NCBI RefSeq assembly: GCF_007833215.1 | Contig: NZ_CP042239.1 | Location: forward strand, 62,001 to 126,000 | Length of the DNA stretch: 64,000 nucleotides | Direction: 5' to 3' | Source of the DNA: Sphingomonas suaedae | GTDB lineage: Bacteria > Pseudomonadota > Alphaproteobacteria > Sphingomonadales > Sphingomonadaceae | Shown here: in pieces, positions 43,803 to 53,197 of the stretch | Numbering within the stretch: position 1 is the stretch's first letter | How the letters are laid out: each line of letters starts with the position of its first letter | Notes under the pieces: model-generated | The model's input: the letters and a program-made list of their open reading frames with translations, nothing else | Databases searched by the model: none | Told to the model about the DNA's origin: nothing | Translations under genes and position numbers: made by a program

Positions 43803-44555
43803 TCAATGCGGTCCCGACGTCGCTTCCGATTTCGCGGCGAGCGGGGCGAGGATCACCGTCAGCGCGTCGTCGAAATGCTGCGCCATTGCCGCCGCCGCGG
43901 CAGCGGGATCGCCAGCGACGACCGCCCGAACGATCTGCTCGTGCAGCTCCTGGACCCGGTCCAGGCCCCGGATCTCCGACCAACGCTCGCGTCCGGTGCT
44001 CATCGCGACAAGGATCAACTGGCGCAGCGCGTCGATCAGCAGCGAATAGAGGGGGTTGCCGGTCGCCTCCGCCAGCGTCACGTGCAGCCTGAGGTCGAGC
44101 GCGAGATAGCGTTCGGCATCGTCGATATGCCTCGCCATATCGACGACGATCGATTCGAGTTCCGCCGCCTGTTCCGCGCTGCGATGCTGCGCTGCAAGAA
44201 CCACCATTGCGATCTCCACCCCGCGACGCAGCTCCAATATATCGCGTTCGTTCGCCTGGCCGATCAGCACCGCATTGCTGATGACGCGCGACATCATCGT
44301 GCCATCGACCGGCACGATCGTCGCGCGCTTGCCCACCGCCATCTCGACGAGGCCAGTCGCTGCCAGCGTCCGCATCGCCTCTCGCACCACCGGCCGACTG
44401 ACGCCCAGCGTCTCGCTGATCGTCGTTTCGCTGGGCAGCCGGGCGCCGGGGCGCAACTGCTCGCTCGCCACATGATCGCGAAGATAGGCGATGACCTGTT
44501 CGACCAGTCTGCTGGGTTTCGAGGGGGCGACCTCGTCTTCATTCGCCGCTTGCAA
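43803..44555 (-). CDS. GntR-family regulator with FCD domain (probable regulator of the motif II set)
   Basis: A 250-residue FadR-subfamily regulator: GntR helix-turn-helix SRLVEQVIAYLRDHVASEQLRPGARLPSETTISETLGVSRPVVREAMRTL, then an FCD domain (RRGVEIAMVVLAAQ, LDLRLHVTLAEATGNPLY, ELHEQIVRAVVAGD). I prefer the TTG at 44555 because GGGAGGA stands four bases before it; a TTG at 44648 would lie inside the operator. It is divergent from the hexuronate transporter operon and shares its motif II site. A uronate or keto-deoxy acid is the probable effector. Confidence 0.83.
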   Translation of the reverse strand: MQAANEDEVAPSKPSRLVEQVIAYLRDHVASEQLRPGARLPSETTISETLGVSRPVVREAMRTLAATGLVEMAVGKRATIVPVDGTMMSRVISNAVLIGQANERDILELRRGVEIAMVVLAAQHRSAEQAAELESIVVDMARHIDDAERYLALDLRLHVTLAEATGNPLYSLLIDALRQLILVAMSTGRERWSEIRGLDRVQELHEQIVRAVVAGDPAAAAAAMAQHFDDALTVILAPLAAKSEATSGPH

Positions 44556-44646
44556 TCGATCCTCCCAGCTTGCGGTTCGCGCACCGTTTCGCCGCGATCC
44601 GCACTTTACAGCAAAAAGCAGCTTGTCATATCGCAGCAAATCAATC

Positions 44647-44665
44647 AAACCTGTATGACAGGTTT
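44647..44665. promoter_or_regulatory. motif II operator, best copy
   Basis: AAACCTGTATGACAGGTTT, a perfect palindrome with eight-base arms around ATG. It sits between the divergent GntR/FCD gene and the ExuT-like transporter, 55 bases before the latter. It is typical of FadR-subfamily operators. Confidence 0.7.
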
Positions 44666-44719
44666 AGGAATGCTCAGACGGCTCCGGGCTGCAAGCAGCA
44701 TGGAAGGGATGCCAAGATC

Positions 44720-46024
44720 ATGACGACGGACACCCGCGCCGCCGGCGCCGATTACCGCGCGGTAAAACCAGTCGGGCGATATCGCTGGGTGATCTGCGCG
44801 CTGCTCTTCGCCTCGACCACCATTTGCTACATCGACCGTCAGATATTCGGGCTGCTCAAGCCGACGCTGGATGCGGAGCTGGGCTGGAGCGAGACCGATT
44901 ACGGCGACATCGTCGCCGCCTTCTCGTTGATGTACGCCTTTGGCTATCTGCTTGGCGGGCGCTTGATCGACCGGATCGGCGTGCGCAAAGGTCTGTCGCT
45001 GGCGGTGTTCGGATGGAGCCTCGCCGCGGCGGCGCACGGCTTCATGTCGACCGTGTTGGGGTTCAAGATCGCGCGCGGGGTGCTGGGCATCACCGAAGGC
45101 GGAAATTTCCCGGCCTCGATCAAGGCGGTGCGCGAATGGTTTCCGCCGCAGGAGCGCGCCTTCGCGACCGGCATCTTCAACGCAGGCAGCAATATCGGCG
45201 CGATCGTGACCCCGATCTCGCTGCCGTTTCTGGTTGCCGCCTTTGGCTGGCGCGCGGCCTTCCTCATCGCGGGCAGCCTCGGCATCATCTGGCTGCTGCT
45301 CTGGTGGCGCTTTTACGACCAGCCTGAACGGCAAAGCCGCCTCTCCGCCGAAGAGCTGGCATATATCAAGGCGGGGGAGGATCCCGCGCCACAGCCGCAT
45401 GTCCCATGGCTGTCGCTGCTGCGCTACCGGGGCACCTGGGCCTATGTCGTCGGCATGTTGATGACCAGCCCCGTGTGGTGGTTCTACCTCAACTGGGTGC
45501 CGGGGTTCCTGCATGACCGGTTCGGGATCGACATGATGGGGGCGATCGCGCCGCTGGTCGTGATCTATCTGGTCGCCGATGTCGGCAGCATTGCGGGCGG
45601 CTGGATCTCGTCGCGGATGATAGGTGGGGGCTTGTCGCCCGTACCGGCGCGGTTGCTGACGATGTTCCTGATGGCGCTGTGCCCGCTGCCGGTCGCGTTT
45701 ATCGCCGGGGTTTCGGACTTGTGGCCCGCGGTGCTGATGATCGCGCTGGCAGCTGCGGGGCATCAGGGCATGTCGGCCAATCTCTATACGCTGGCATCGG
45801 ATACGGTTCCCTCGCGCGGGGTTAGCTCGGTGATCGGCATGGGCGGTTTCGCGGCCGGAATCGTCGGCATGTTCGTGGCGATGGCGGTGGGCCGCATCCT
45901 CGACGCGACGGGCGGCAACTACACCCTGCTCTTCATCGGGGCGGCGATTGCCTACCCGCTGGCGGTGCTGGTGATGGCGCTGATCGTCCGGAAGCCCGCA
46001 GCCAGGACTTCGACGGTGGCATGA
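44720..46024 (+). CDS. exuT: hexuronate transporter, ExuT-like MFS
   Basis: A 434-residue MFS protein of the anion:cation symporter family. [87 protein letters not shown] are the ExuT/GudP pattern. The ATG at 44720 gives the usual N-terminus; the frame extends upstream without family resemblance. First gene of the rightward galacturonate operon. It should bring D-galacturonate or D-glucuronate across the inner membrane. Confidence 0.88.
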   Translation: MTTDTRAAGADYRAVKPVGRYRWVICALLFASTTICYIDRQIFGLLKPTLDAELGWSETDYGDIVAAFSLMYAFGYLLGGRLIDRIGVRKGLSLAVFGWSLAAAAHGFMSTVLGFKIARGVLGITEGGNFPASIKAVREWFPPQERAFATGIFNAGSNIGAIVTPISLPFLVAAFGWRAAFLIAGSLGIIWLLLWWRFYDQPERQSRLSAEELAYIKAGEDPAPQPHVPWLSLLRYRGTWAYVVGMLMTSPVWWFYLNWVPGFLHDRFGIDMMGAIAPLVVIYLVADVGSIAGGWISSRMIGGGLSPVPARLLTMFLMALCPLPVAFIAGVSDLWPAVLMIALAAAGHQGMSANLYTLASDTVPSRGVSSVIGMGGFAAGIVGMFVAMAVGRILDATGGNYTLLFIGAAIAYPLAVLVMALIVRKPAARTSTVA

Positions 46025-46680
46025 CAATGGACGACAAGACGATCTTCGACCTGTTCCGAACCGAGCTGTACACGCCGGTGGTGGGCGACATTCTGGACGG
46101 CATGGGGCGGGTGCACCAGTTCCTGCCGCAACCGATCCAGCCGATGCGGACAGCGATGAAGCTGATCGGACGGGCGATGCCGGTCGTCATGATCGACGTC
46201 TATGGCCCGCAGGCCGAGCCGTTCGGCAAGCTGACGCAGGCGCTCGACCAGCTGGAGCCGGGGGACATCTATCTGGCGAGTGGCGGGGCGATGCGCTGTG
46301 CCTATTGGGGCGAGATTCTGACTGCGACGGCGCGGCAGCGCGGGGCGGCGGGGGCGGTGATCAACGGCTTTCACCGCGACACGCCGCAGGTGCTGGAACA
46401 GGACTGGCCGGTGTTCAGCCGCGGGCGGTTCGCGCAGGATTCGGGCGTGCGGACCAAGGTGATCGACTATCGCTGCCCGATCGAGGTGGGGCCGGTGACG
46501 GTGCAGCCGGGCGATCTGGTCTTTGGCGATCTGGACGGCGTGCTGGTGATCCCGCGCGATTGCGAGGCCGAGGCGATCGAGCGCGCGCTGGAAAAGGCGC
46601 GCGGTGAGAAGCTGGTCCGCCGCGAGATCGAGGGCGGGATGTCGAGCACCGCTGCATTCGCAAAATACGGAATCTTGTGA
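46021..46680 (+). CDS. RraA-family protein (HMG/CHA aldolase-like)
   Basis: A 219-residue RraA-like protein. [55 protein letters not shown] and [17 protein letters not shown] match the family, which includes divalent-metal aldolases for 4-hydroxy-2-oxo acids. Overlaps exuT by four bases. Family members often travel with sugar-acid genes without a known role. Here it may cleave or decarboxylate a keto acid related to galacturonate breakdown. Confidence 0.78.
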   Translation: MTMDDKTIFDLFRTELYTPVVGDILDGMGRVHQFLPQPIQPMRTAMKLIGRAMPVVMIDVYGPQAEPFGKLTQALDQLEPGDIYLASGGAMRCAYWGEILTATARQRGAAGAVINGFHRDTPQVLEQDWPVFSRGRFAQDSGVRTKVIDYRCPIEVGPVTVQPGDLVFGDLDGVLVIPRDCEAEAIERALEKARGEKLVRREIEGGMSSTAAFAKYGIL

Positions 46681-46688
46681 GGCATGCG

Positions 46689-47003
46689 ATGAGCCGCGCA
46701 TTCCGCATTCATACCGACGACAATGTCGCGACGCTGCTGGAAGATGCGGCGGAGCGGGTGAGCCTGGTCGACGGGCCGGACATCGCGCTGCACGGGCCGA
46801 TCGCGCTGGGGCACAAGGTCGCGCTGGCCGACATTGCGGAGGGTGCCGCAGTCGTGAAGTTCGGCATCCCGATCGGCATCGCCAGCAGCGCAATCCGGGT
46901 CGGCGACTGGGTGCATCTGCATAATTGCGCCAGCCGCTTCGACGGGCGCTCCGGCGGGTTCGACACCGTGACCGGCGCGGCCAGGGACATGGTCTATGAC
47001 TGA
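46689..47003 (+). CDS. uxaA1: altronate dehydratase small subunit (SAF domain)
   Basis: A 104-residue SAF-domain protein equal to the N-terminal part of Uxa[63 protein letters not shown]. The ATG at 46689 has GAGG six bases before; a GTG at 46677 in a GTGA overlap would add four residues. It overlaps the large-subunit gene by eight bases. Together they should dehydrate D-altronate to 2-keto-3-deoxygluconate. A sulfolactate or galactarate dehydratase of the same fold is possible but fits the neighbours less well. Confidence 0.82.
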   Translation: MSRAFRIHTDDNVATLLEDAAERVSLVDGPDIALHGPIALGHKVALADIAEGAAVVKFGIPIGIASSAIRVGDWVHLHNCASRFDGRSGGFDTVTGAARDMVYD

Positions 47004-48216
47004 CGTTATGGCGCGGCGCTGGAGCGGCTGGCAGCGGGCCGATGGGCGCAAGGGCGTGCGCAACATCGTGCTGGTGATCTACACCGTGCAATGCGCTGCA
47101 CATGTCGCCCATGCCATCGCGGCGGGTGAGGAGGATGTCCACGTCATCGGCTTCCCCGGCTGTTACGACAATCAATATGCGATCCGGCTGGTGCTTGCCC
47201 TTGCGCGCCATCCCAATGTCGGCGCGGTGCTGTCGGTCGGGCTGGGCTGCGAATATACCCAGCCGGCGCGGATCGCCGAGGCGGTGGAGCGCAGCGGACG
47301 TCCGGCCGACGCGTTTTTCATTCAGGATGTCGGCGGTACGCGCAGTTCGGTCGCGCGCGGCAAGGACAGCGTGCGCGCGCTGCGCGATCGCATCCGGCGC
47401 GAGACGCCGCGGGTCGAGATGGGCTTTGGCGACCTGACGCTGGGCGCCGAATGCGGCGGGTCGGACGGGACCAGCGGGCTGGTCGGCAATCCGGTGGTCG
47501 GGCGGCTGTTCGACAAGGTGGTCGATGCCGGAGGCTCCGCGATCGCCGAAGAGATTGTCGAGATGATCGGGCTGCGTGACATCATCCTCGACCGTGCGGT
47601 GGACGATCGTGCGCGCGGCGAACTGGAGGCCGCCTATGCCAAGGCCGAAGCCTATTGCCGCGACGTCCGGCAATACTCCGTCAGCCCGGGCAATTTCGCG
47701 GGCGGGCTGACGACGATCGAGGAAAAGAGCATGGGCGCGTTCGCCAAGAGCGGATCGCGACCGATTCAGGGCGTCATCAAGGTCGGTGAAGCGCCGCCCT
47801 GGCCGGGGATGTGGATCATGGATTCGGTGCCCGACCCGCACTTCATGCAGTTCGGCTATACCAATCCCAACGATACCGAAGGGATCATGGACCTGATTTC
47901 GGGAGGCAGCCAGATCGTGCTGTTCATCACCGGGCGGGGCAGCGTGATCGGATCGCCGGTCGCGCCGCTGATCAAGGTGACGGGCAACAGCCGCACCTAT
48001 GCGCGGATGGAAGAGGATATGGATTTCGACGCGGGCCGCGTGCTCGCCGGGCAGTTGTCGCTCGATGCGGCGGCGGACGCGCTGGCGGCGATGGTCGGCG
48101 ACGTCGCATCGGGCACGCCAAGCAAGCCCGAAGCGCTGGGGCACAGGGAGTATTTCGTGATGTACAAGCACCAGGACACGCCGGAGCTGGATCGGGGGTG
48201 TCGCAGTGCCGCATGA
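46996..48216 (+). CDS. uxaA2: altronate dehydratase large subunit
   Basis: A 406-residue UxaA/GarD C-terminal-type protein. [28 protein letters not shown] opens it; [61 protein letters not shown] are the conserved metal-site and active-site blocks with several Cys. The ATG at 46996 overlaps the small subunit. Most UxaA proteins are one chain of about 490 residues; here the two parts are separate genes. Confidence 0.86.
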   Translation: MTDVMARRWSGWQRADGRKGVRNIVLVIYTVQCAAHVAHAIAAGEEDVHVIGFPGCYDNQYAIRLVLALARHPNVGAVLSVGLGCEYTQPARIAEAVERSGRPADAFFIQDVGGTRSSVARGKDSVRALRDRIRRETPRVEMGFGDLTLGAECGGSDGTSGLVGNPVVGRLFDKVVDAGGSAIAEEIVEMIGLRDIILDRAVDDRARGELEAAYAKAEAYCRDVRQYSVSPGNFAGGLTTIEEKSMGAFAKSGSRPIQGVIKVGEAPPWPGMWIMDSVPDPHFMQFGYTNPNDTEGIMDLISGGSQIVLFITGRGSVIGSPVAPLIKVTGNSRTYARMEEDMDFDAGRVLAGQLSLDAAADALAAMVGDVASGTPSKPEALGHREYFVMYKHQDTPELDRGCRSAA

Positions 48217-48967
48217 TCCGTTCCGCCTCGATGGCGAAGTCGCGCTGATCACCGGCGGCGGCACGGGGCTGGGCCTGGGCATGGCGCGTGCGCTGCATGC
48301 GGCGGGCGCGCAGGTCGTGCTGGTCGGGCGGCGTGAGGAGATGGTCCGCGCGGCGGCCGAGGAGCTGGGCGAGGGCGCGCATTGGGAGGCGGTGGACGTC
48401 ACCGACTTTGCCGCGCTTCCGGCTTTGGTCGAGCGGGTGATCGCGAAGACCGGCAAGGTGTCGATCCTGCTCAACAATGCCGGGATCAACTTCAAGAAGC
48501 TGGCGGTCGATACGCCGGTCGAGGACTTCTCGACCATGCTCGACACGCATGTGCTCGCCGCGCACGCGCTGACCCAGGCGGTGCTGCCCGGCATGATCGC
48601 GGCGGGGCATGGCAGCATCCTCTTCACCGCGTCGATGACGTCGCTGATCGGGATGCCGGGGGTGATCGCCTATTCGGCGGCCAAGTCAGCCTATGTCGGC
48701 ATGGTCCGGGCGCTGTCGTGCGAGGTCGCGGGGCAGGGGGTGCGGGTCAATGCGATCGCGCCCGGCTGGATCGAATCGCCGATGCTGCGCCGCGCGCTCG
48801 ACGGCGATCCCGCGCGCTCCAACCGCATCCTGCAACGCACGCCGATGGGCCGGTTCGGGGAGGCCGAGGATATCGGCCTTGCCGCCGTCTATCTCTGTTC
48901 ACCCGCCGCGAAGTTCGTGACCGGCGTCCTGCTGCCGGTCGATGGCGGCGCTTCACAAGGTTTCTGA
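48206..48967 (+). CDS. SDR oxidoreductase, candidate tagaturonate/fructuronate reductase
   Basis: A 253-residue short-chain dehydrogenase near the gluconate 5-dehydrogenase branch: [63 protein letters not shown] start at 48206, overlapping uxaA2 by eleven bases. The operon has the isomerase before and the dehydratase after the reduction step but no UxaB or UxuB, so this SDR is the natural candidate for reducing tagaturonate to altronate. That is inference from the gap in the pathway. Confidence 0.78.
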   Translation: MPHDPFRLDGEVALITGGGTGLGLGMARALHAAGAQVVLVGRREEMVRAAAEELGEGAHWEAVDVTDFAALPALVERVIAKTGKVSILLNNAGINFKKLAVDTPVEDFSTMLDTHVLAAHALTQAVLPGMIAAGHGSILFTASMTSLIGMPGVIAYSAAKSAYVGMVRALSCEVAGQGVRVNAIAPGWIESPMLRRALDGDPARSNRILQRTPMGRFGEAEDIGLAAVYLCSPAAKFVTGVLLPVDGGASQGF

Positions 48968-50388
48968 TGATGACGACCCCCTACCGACTGCATGAAGACA
49001 GGCTGTTCCCGTCGGACCCCGGCATCCGCGCCATCGCGCGGGAGCTCTATGGCACCGTCCGCGACCTGCCGATCGTCAGCCCGCACGGCCATACCGATCC
49101 GTCGTGGTTCGCGACCAACGATCCGTTCGCGGACCCGGCGTCGCTGTTCATCGTGCCCGATCATTATATCTTCCGCATGCTCTATAGCCAGGGCGTGCCG
49201 TTGGAGAATCTGGGCGTGCCGCGGATCGATGGCGGCTGGGTCGAGAGCGATCCGCGCAAGATCTGGCGCCTGCTCGCTCAGCATTTTCACCTGCTGCGCG
49301 GGACGCCGAGTTGGATGTGGCTGGGCCATGCGCTGCACGAGATCATGGGCATTCCGCAGCGGCTGTCGCCCGAGACGGCGGACGACATCTACGACCAGAT
49401 CGACGCGAAGCTGAAGCAGGATGACTATCGCCCGCGCGCGCTGTTCGACCGCTTCGGGATCGAGGTGCTCGCGACGACCGAGGACCCGCTCGACGATCTG
49501 CGCCACCATCGTGCGATCAAGGAAAGCGGCTGGAGCGGGCGGGTGCTGACCGCGTTCCGGCCGGACAATGTCGTCGATCCCGAGCATCCGCGCTTCAAGA
49601 GCGACCTGCCCGAACTGGGTCGGATCACCGGGGAAGATGTCGGCAGCTGGGACGGCTATCTCGCCGCCCTGCGCGCGCGACGGCGCTATTTCATCGAGCA
49701 TGGCGGGTGCACCTCGACCGATCATGGTCATCCGACCGCGCACACCGAAAACCTACCGCAGGAAGAGGCGGCTGCGCTCTATGGTCGCGTCGCCAACGGG
49801 CAGGCCGATGCCAAGGATGCCGAGCGTTTTCGCGGGCAGATGCTGACCGAAATGGCGCGGATGAGCATGGATGACGGGCTCGTCATGCAGATCCATCCCG
49901 GCGCGCTGCGCAGCCAGAACCCGCTGATCGCCGCGCGGTTCGGCGAGGCGAAGGGCGACGACTGGCCGTCGCGCACCGAATATGTCCATGCGCTCAAGCC
50001 GCTGCTCAACGCGTTCGGCAATGAGCGCGACCTGACGATCATCCTCTTCACGCTGGATGAAAGCACTTACGCGCGTGAGATCGCGCCGCTGGCGGGGCAT
50101 TATCCGGCGCTGCGCATCGGCCCGGCGTGGTGGTTCCATGACAGCCCGGAGGGGATGCGGCGCTTCCGCGAGCAGGTGACCGAGACCGGAGGCTTCTACA
50201 ACACGGTCGGGTTCAACGACGACACCCGCGCGTTCCTGTCGATCCCGTCGCGGCACGACATGAGCCGCCGCGTCGATTGCTCGTTCCTCGCACGGCTGGT
50301 CGCCGAGCACCGGATCGAGATGGACGAAGCGCAGGCGGTGGCCGCCGACCTTGCCTATAATCTGGTGCGGTCGGCGTATAAGTTGTGA
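48967..50388 (+). CDS. uxaC: glucuronate/galacturonate isomerase
   Basis: A 473-residue UxaC. LPIVSPHGHTDPSWFATNDPF carries the HxH metal pair, DHYIFRMLYSQGV, HGGCTSTDHGHPTAHTE, MQIHPGALRSQNP and AWWFHDSPEGMRRFREQVTE follow. ATGs at 48967 and 48970, the first in a TGATG overlap with the SDR. It converts D-galacturonate to D-tagaturonate (and D-glucuronate to D-fructuronate). Last gene of the galacturonate operon. Confidence 0.94.
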   Translation: MMTTPYRLHEDRLFPSDPGIRAIARELYGTVRDLPIVSPHGHTDPSWFATNDPFADPASLFIVPDHYIFRMLYSQGVPLENLGVPRIDGGWVESDPRKIWRLLAQHFHLLRGTPSWMWLGHALHEIMGIPQRLSPETADDIYDQIDAKLKQDDYRPRALFDRFGIEVLATTEDPLDDLRHHRAIKESGWSGRVLTAFRPDNVVDPEHPRFKSDLPELGRITGEDVGSWDGYLAALRARRRYFIEHGGCTSTDHGHPTAHTENLPQEEAAALYGRVANGQADAKDAERFRGQMLTEMARMSMDDGLVMQIHPGALRSQNPLIAARFGEAKGDDWPSRTEYVHALKPLLNAFGNERDLTIILFTLDESTYAREIAPLAGHYPALRIGPAWWFHDSPEGMRRFREQVTETGGFYNTVGFNDDTRAFLSIPSRHDMSRRVDCSFLARLVAEHRIEMDEAQAVAADLAYNLVRSAYKL

Positions 50389-50397
50389 TTGGATATT

Positions 50398-50564
50398 CCT
50401 CCCCTGAGCTTGTCTCAGGGGAGGGGGACCGCCGCCGCAGGCGGTGGTGGAGGGGCGGCCGCGCAGACGGCCGTGAACAGCTCGGCAAAATTCCGCCGCT
50501 TGCAGCGGCGGCCCCTCCGTCAGCGCTACGCGCTGCCACCTCCCCTGAGCAAGCTCAGGGGAGG
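50398..50564. repeat. composite palindromic repeat between uxaC and GH28
   Basis: Outer hairpins CCTCCCCTGAG/CTCAGGGGAGG (50398-50424) and CCTCCCCTGAGC/GCTCAGGGGAGG (50539-50564) enclose GGAGGGGC (50449) and its complement GCCCCTCC (50511), plus CCGCCGCTTGCAGCGGCGG (50493-50511). The whole element is an imperfect palindrome of about 167 bases. It lies between convergent genes and probably also stops transcription. REP- or MITE-like. Confidence 0.75.
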
Positions 50565-50589
50565 AATGAGCAACGCCCGGCTCGGGGAT

Positions 50590-51954
50590 TTACGTGACGA
50601 TCTCGCCCGGTGCGCCGTTGACGCGGACATTGTCGAAGCGGATATTCTTCGTGTCGCGTGCGATCAGCTTTTGCCGCTCGCCGGAATCGGTGAGGCGGAC
50701 GTCGATATCCTTGAGCAGGAAGTCCGAGATCGCGGTCGTCGGATTGCCGGATATGTTGCCGAAGCGGCGCGTGGTGCCCTTCACATCCTCGATCACCACG
50801 TCGCGGATGATCGCGCCGGGCATCTTTGGCTCGACGCGGGTGCCGTGGGTCAGGCGGGCGTTGACGATCAGGCCGACGGCGGGATCGCCCTCGCTGAAGT
50901 TGGGTTTGCCATAGTCGTAGAAGACCTCGCCATTATGCCACAGCGGGCCATAGGGAGTCGGCGCTTCGGCCAGCCGAACGCCCTTCACCCGCAGCTTTTC
51001 ATAGACCTGTCCCGGCGTGTCGGGGCGCACTTTGAAGCGGATCGTCGGGATATCGCCGACATTGGTGATGCGTTCGACCCGCACGTCGCGCACGATCGTC
51101 GCGTTGCTGCCATAGGTGACGCAGCCCAGGCCATGTTCGAACATGCAGTCATGGATGTGGATGCGCTCGACCGGCGGCGCTTCGGCATAGGCGGCGGCGC
51201 CCGGACCCTGCGTCCCCTTGAGCGCGATGCAATCGTCATCGACCGAGAAGAAGCAGCGGCGCACGACGATGTCCTGACAGCTGTCGAGATCCACCCCGTC
51301 GCTGCTGGGCGCGCGGATTTTGTGCGGCACCACGAAGCGGCAATCCTCGACCACCGAGCGGCGGCAGCGGTACAGGTGCAGGTTCCAGAAGGCAGGGTCC
51401 TTGAACGTCACCCCGCTGACCAGCACGTCGTCGCAATCCTCGATCGAGCAGAGCTGGGGGAAGTGGTACTGGACCTTGTTCCCCTCGACATATTCGTCCG
51501 GCACGGTGAAGAACATCCGCCAGAAAGTGTCCCCCGCGCCATCGATCGTGCCGGGGCCGATGATACGCAGCCCGTGATTGTCGCGTGCGTTGATCAGGCC
51601 GAGGCGCAGCGGTTCGGGGAATGCCTCGACGAAGCGGCGCATGACCAATGGATAGTCGGCGAGATCGGTCGATCCCCGCAGCACCGCCCCCTTGCGCAGC
51701 TCAAGCCCGACCCCCGGCTTCAGCCAGATCGATCCGGTAACGAAAACCCCCGCCGGAACCGCGATCATTCCGCCACCCGCGGCCGCACAGGCATCGATCG
51801 CCGTCTGGATCGCGCGGGTGTTCAGCGTCCGTCCGTCGCCGATCGCGCCGTGGCTGCGGATATCGACGACCCGGTCGCGTCCAAACACCGGGGTGGGCAG
51901 GGCCAGCAGGCTGAGCGCAGGCGTGCGCAGCAATAGTCCGCGGCGGGTTTGCAT
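50590..51954 (-). CDS. GH28 polygalacturonase-like enzyme 3
   Basis: A 454-residue secreted beta-helix enzyme. N-terminus MQTRRGLLLRTPALSLLALPTPVFG is a signal peptide; VVDIRSHGAIGDGRTLNTRAIQTAIDAC is the GH28 opening. SSDGVDLDSC, VDDDCIALKG, FEHGLGCVTYGS and TIRFKV match the four GH28 motifs (NTD, DD, GHG, RIK), so unlike the other two it keeps the His. Two motif II sites lie 59-90 bases before the start. It should release galacturonate for the operon next to it. Confidence 0.88.
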   Translation of the reverse strand: MQTRRGLLLRTPALSLLALPTPVFGRDRVVDIRSHGAIGDGRTLNTRAIQTAIDACAAAGGGMIAVPAGVFVTGSIWLKPGVGLELRKGAVLRGSTDLADYPLVMRRFVEAFPEPLRLGLINARDNHGLRIIGPGTIDGAGDTFWRMFFTVPDEYVEGNKVQYHFPQLCSIEDCDDVLVSGVTFKDPAFWNLHLYRCRRSVVEDCRFVVPHKIRAPSSDGVDLDSCQDIVVRRCFFSVDDDCIALKGTQGPGAAAYAEAPPVERIHIHDCMFEHGLGCVTYGSNATIVRDVRVERITNVGDIPTIRFKVRPDTPGQVYEKLRVKGVRLAEAPTPYGPLWHNGEVFYDYGKPNFSEGDPAVGLIVNARLTHGTRVEPKMPGAIIRDVVIEDVKGTTRRFGNISGNPTTAISDFLLKDIDVRLTDSGERQKLIARDTKNIRFDNVRVNGAPGEIVT

Positions 51955-52012
51955 GTGATCCTCTCCGGTTCCGAGCGCGCGGTCCGCTTCCCGGCGGGAA
52001 GCACCGCTTCAA

Positions 52013-52043
52013 CTTGTCATACAACTTAAACTGTCAGACAGGT
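52013..52043. promoter_or_regulatory. two motif II sites upstream of GH28 enzyme 3
   Basis: CTTGTCATACAAC (52013-52025) and ACTGTCAGACAGGT (52030-52043), 17 bases apart. Both fit CYTGTNNKACARG and are placed to control the leftward GH28 gene. Confidence 0.62.
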
Positions 52044-52175
52044 TTGATGTCAAGCGGCGCCAGCATCATCTGGCTGCGGCGCGGTCCCGACCCGGCAATA
52101 TGCCTCGAACACAGCAGCGCGGCGGGGGTGGATGCCCACCCCCTGCCGGGCGATCGAACTGTGCGATTGAGGCGC

Positions 52176-52250
52176 TGGCTCCCTGAGTAGGATTCGAACC
52201 TACGACCGTCCGATTAACAGTCGGATGCTCTACCGCTGAGCTATCAGGGA
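52176..52250 (-). tRNA. tRNA-Asn (GTT)
   Basis: On the minus strand, 52250 to 52176 folds as a cloverleaf: acceptor TCCCTGA pairs with TCAGGGA, D-arm AGCTCAGCGGTAGAGC, anticodon loop CTGTTAA with anticodon GTT, T-arm GGTTCGAATCC, discriminator G and an encoded CCA. It stands alone, downstream of nadK on the same strand. Confidence 0.96.
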
Positions 52251-52318
52251 ACACCAGCGAGGGCGCGCCTATACGAAGGGGTTTCCTGCATTGCAAGCGG
52301 GGAAGCGCGTTTTTCCCA

Positions 52319-52400
52319 CGGCACCGGCCCGCTCCCCCACCCGGCCACCCAACGACAGTGAATTCTATGGGTGGCCGGGTGGGGGAGCGGGCCGGTGCCG
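52319..52400. repeat. 82-bp palindromic repeat, copy 2
   Basis: Same 33-base arms as the copy at 37401-37482; only the centre differs (GTGAATTC here, GTGTATTC there). It lies between tRNA-Asn and the 3' end of nadK. Confidence 0.9.
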
Positions 52401-52423
52401 CCTCAGCGAAGCTGATCAGAAAA

Positions 52424-53197
52424 TCACGCGATGAACTGTTCCATCGTGATCCGCTCGTCCAGCGCATGTTCCGGATCGAACAACAGCGTCAGGTCGCGAT
52501 GATGGTCGATCTGCACGTCCACCTGCGCCACGTCGCGTACCTCGCGCTGGTCCGCCACTGCGCTCACCGGCCGCTTGCCGGGGTCGAGCACGCGCAGCGA
52601 GATCCGTGCCTTTTCCGGCAGGATCGCGCCGCGCCAGCGGCGCGGACGGAACGGGCTGATCGGGGTCAGTGCCAGCAATTGCGACCCCAGCGGCAGGATC
52701 GGCCCGTGCGCGGACAGGTTGTACGCCGTCGACCCGGCCGGAGTCGCGATCAATATCCCGTCGCACACCAGCTCGGGCAGCACGACGCGGTCGTTGACCC
52801 GCACCTCCAGCTTGGCGGTCTGGCGCGTTTCGCGCAGCAGCGACACCTCGTTGATCGCGGGCATGACATGCGTCTCGCCGTCCATCGTCGTCGCGGTCAT
52901 CGTCAGCGGCGTCACCTTGAACGGCCGCGCCCGCGCCAGTCGCTCTTCCAGCCCTTCGGGTCGCCAGTCGTTCATCAGGAAGCCGATCGTGCCCAGGTTC
53001 ATCCCGAACACCGGCACGATCCGCCGCCGCTCCAGCATCGCGTGCAGCGTCTGGAGCATGAATCCGTCGCCCCCCAGCGCGACCAGCATCTCGGCTTCTT
53101 CGACCGCCACCCAGTCGCCGCCCGCCAGCAATTCGGTCGCCGCCGTCTCGGCGGGCGTGGTGGGGGAGGCGACCAGCGCCCGGCGCGTCTCGGTCAT
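52424..53197 (-). CDS. nadK: NAD kinase
   Basis: A 257-residue NAD kinase. VALGGDGFMLQTLH is the GGDG motif, GMNLGTIGFLMNDW, NEVSLLRETRQTAKLEV and DGILIATPAGSTAYNLSAHGPILPL are the family blocks. It phosphorylates NAD to NADP. ATGA overlap with the moaA gene upstream on the same strand; the 82-bp palindrome begins 24 bases after its stop. Confidence 0.95.
   Translation of the reverse strand: MTETRRALVASPTTPAETAATELLAGGDWVAVEEAEMLVALGGDGFMLQTLHAMLERRRIVPVFGMNLGTIGFLMNDWRPEGLEERLARARPFKVTPLTMTATTMDGETHVMPAINEVSLLRETRQTAKLEVRVNDRVVLPELVCDGILIATPAGSTAYNLSAHGPILPLGSQLLALTPISPFRPRRWRGAILPEKARISLRVLDPGKRPVSAVADQREVRDVAQVDVQIDHHRDLTLLFDPEHALDERITMEQFIA

Noticed and set aside
44570..44719. Longer start for the ExuT-like transporter
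   Set aside because: The added residues cross the motif II operator and do not resemble the family; the ATG at 44720 gives a normal MFS N-terminus.
45952..48627. 891-codon minus-strand frame
   Set aside because: Antisense to the RraA, altronate dehydratase and SDR genes; a shadow of high-GC codon use.
50398..50564. CRISPR array
   Set aside because: The repeats are inverted, not regularly spaced direct repeats, and no cas gene is present.
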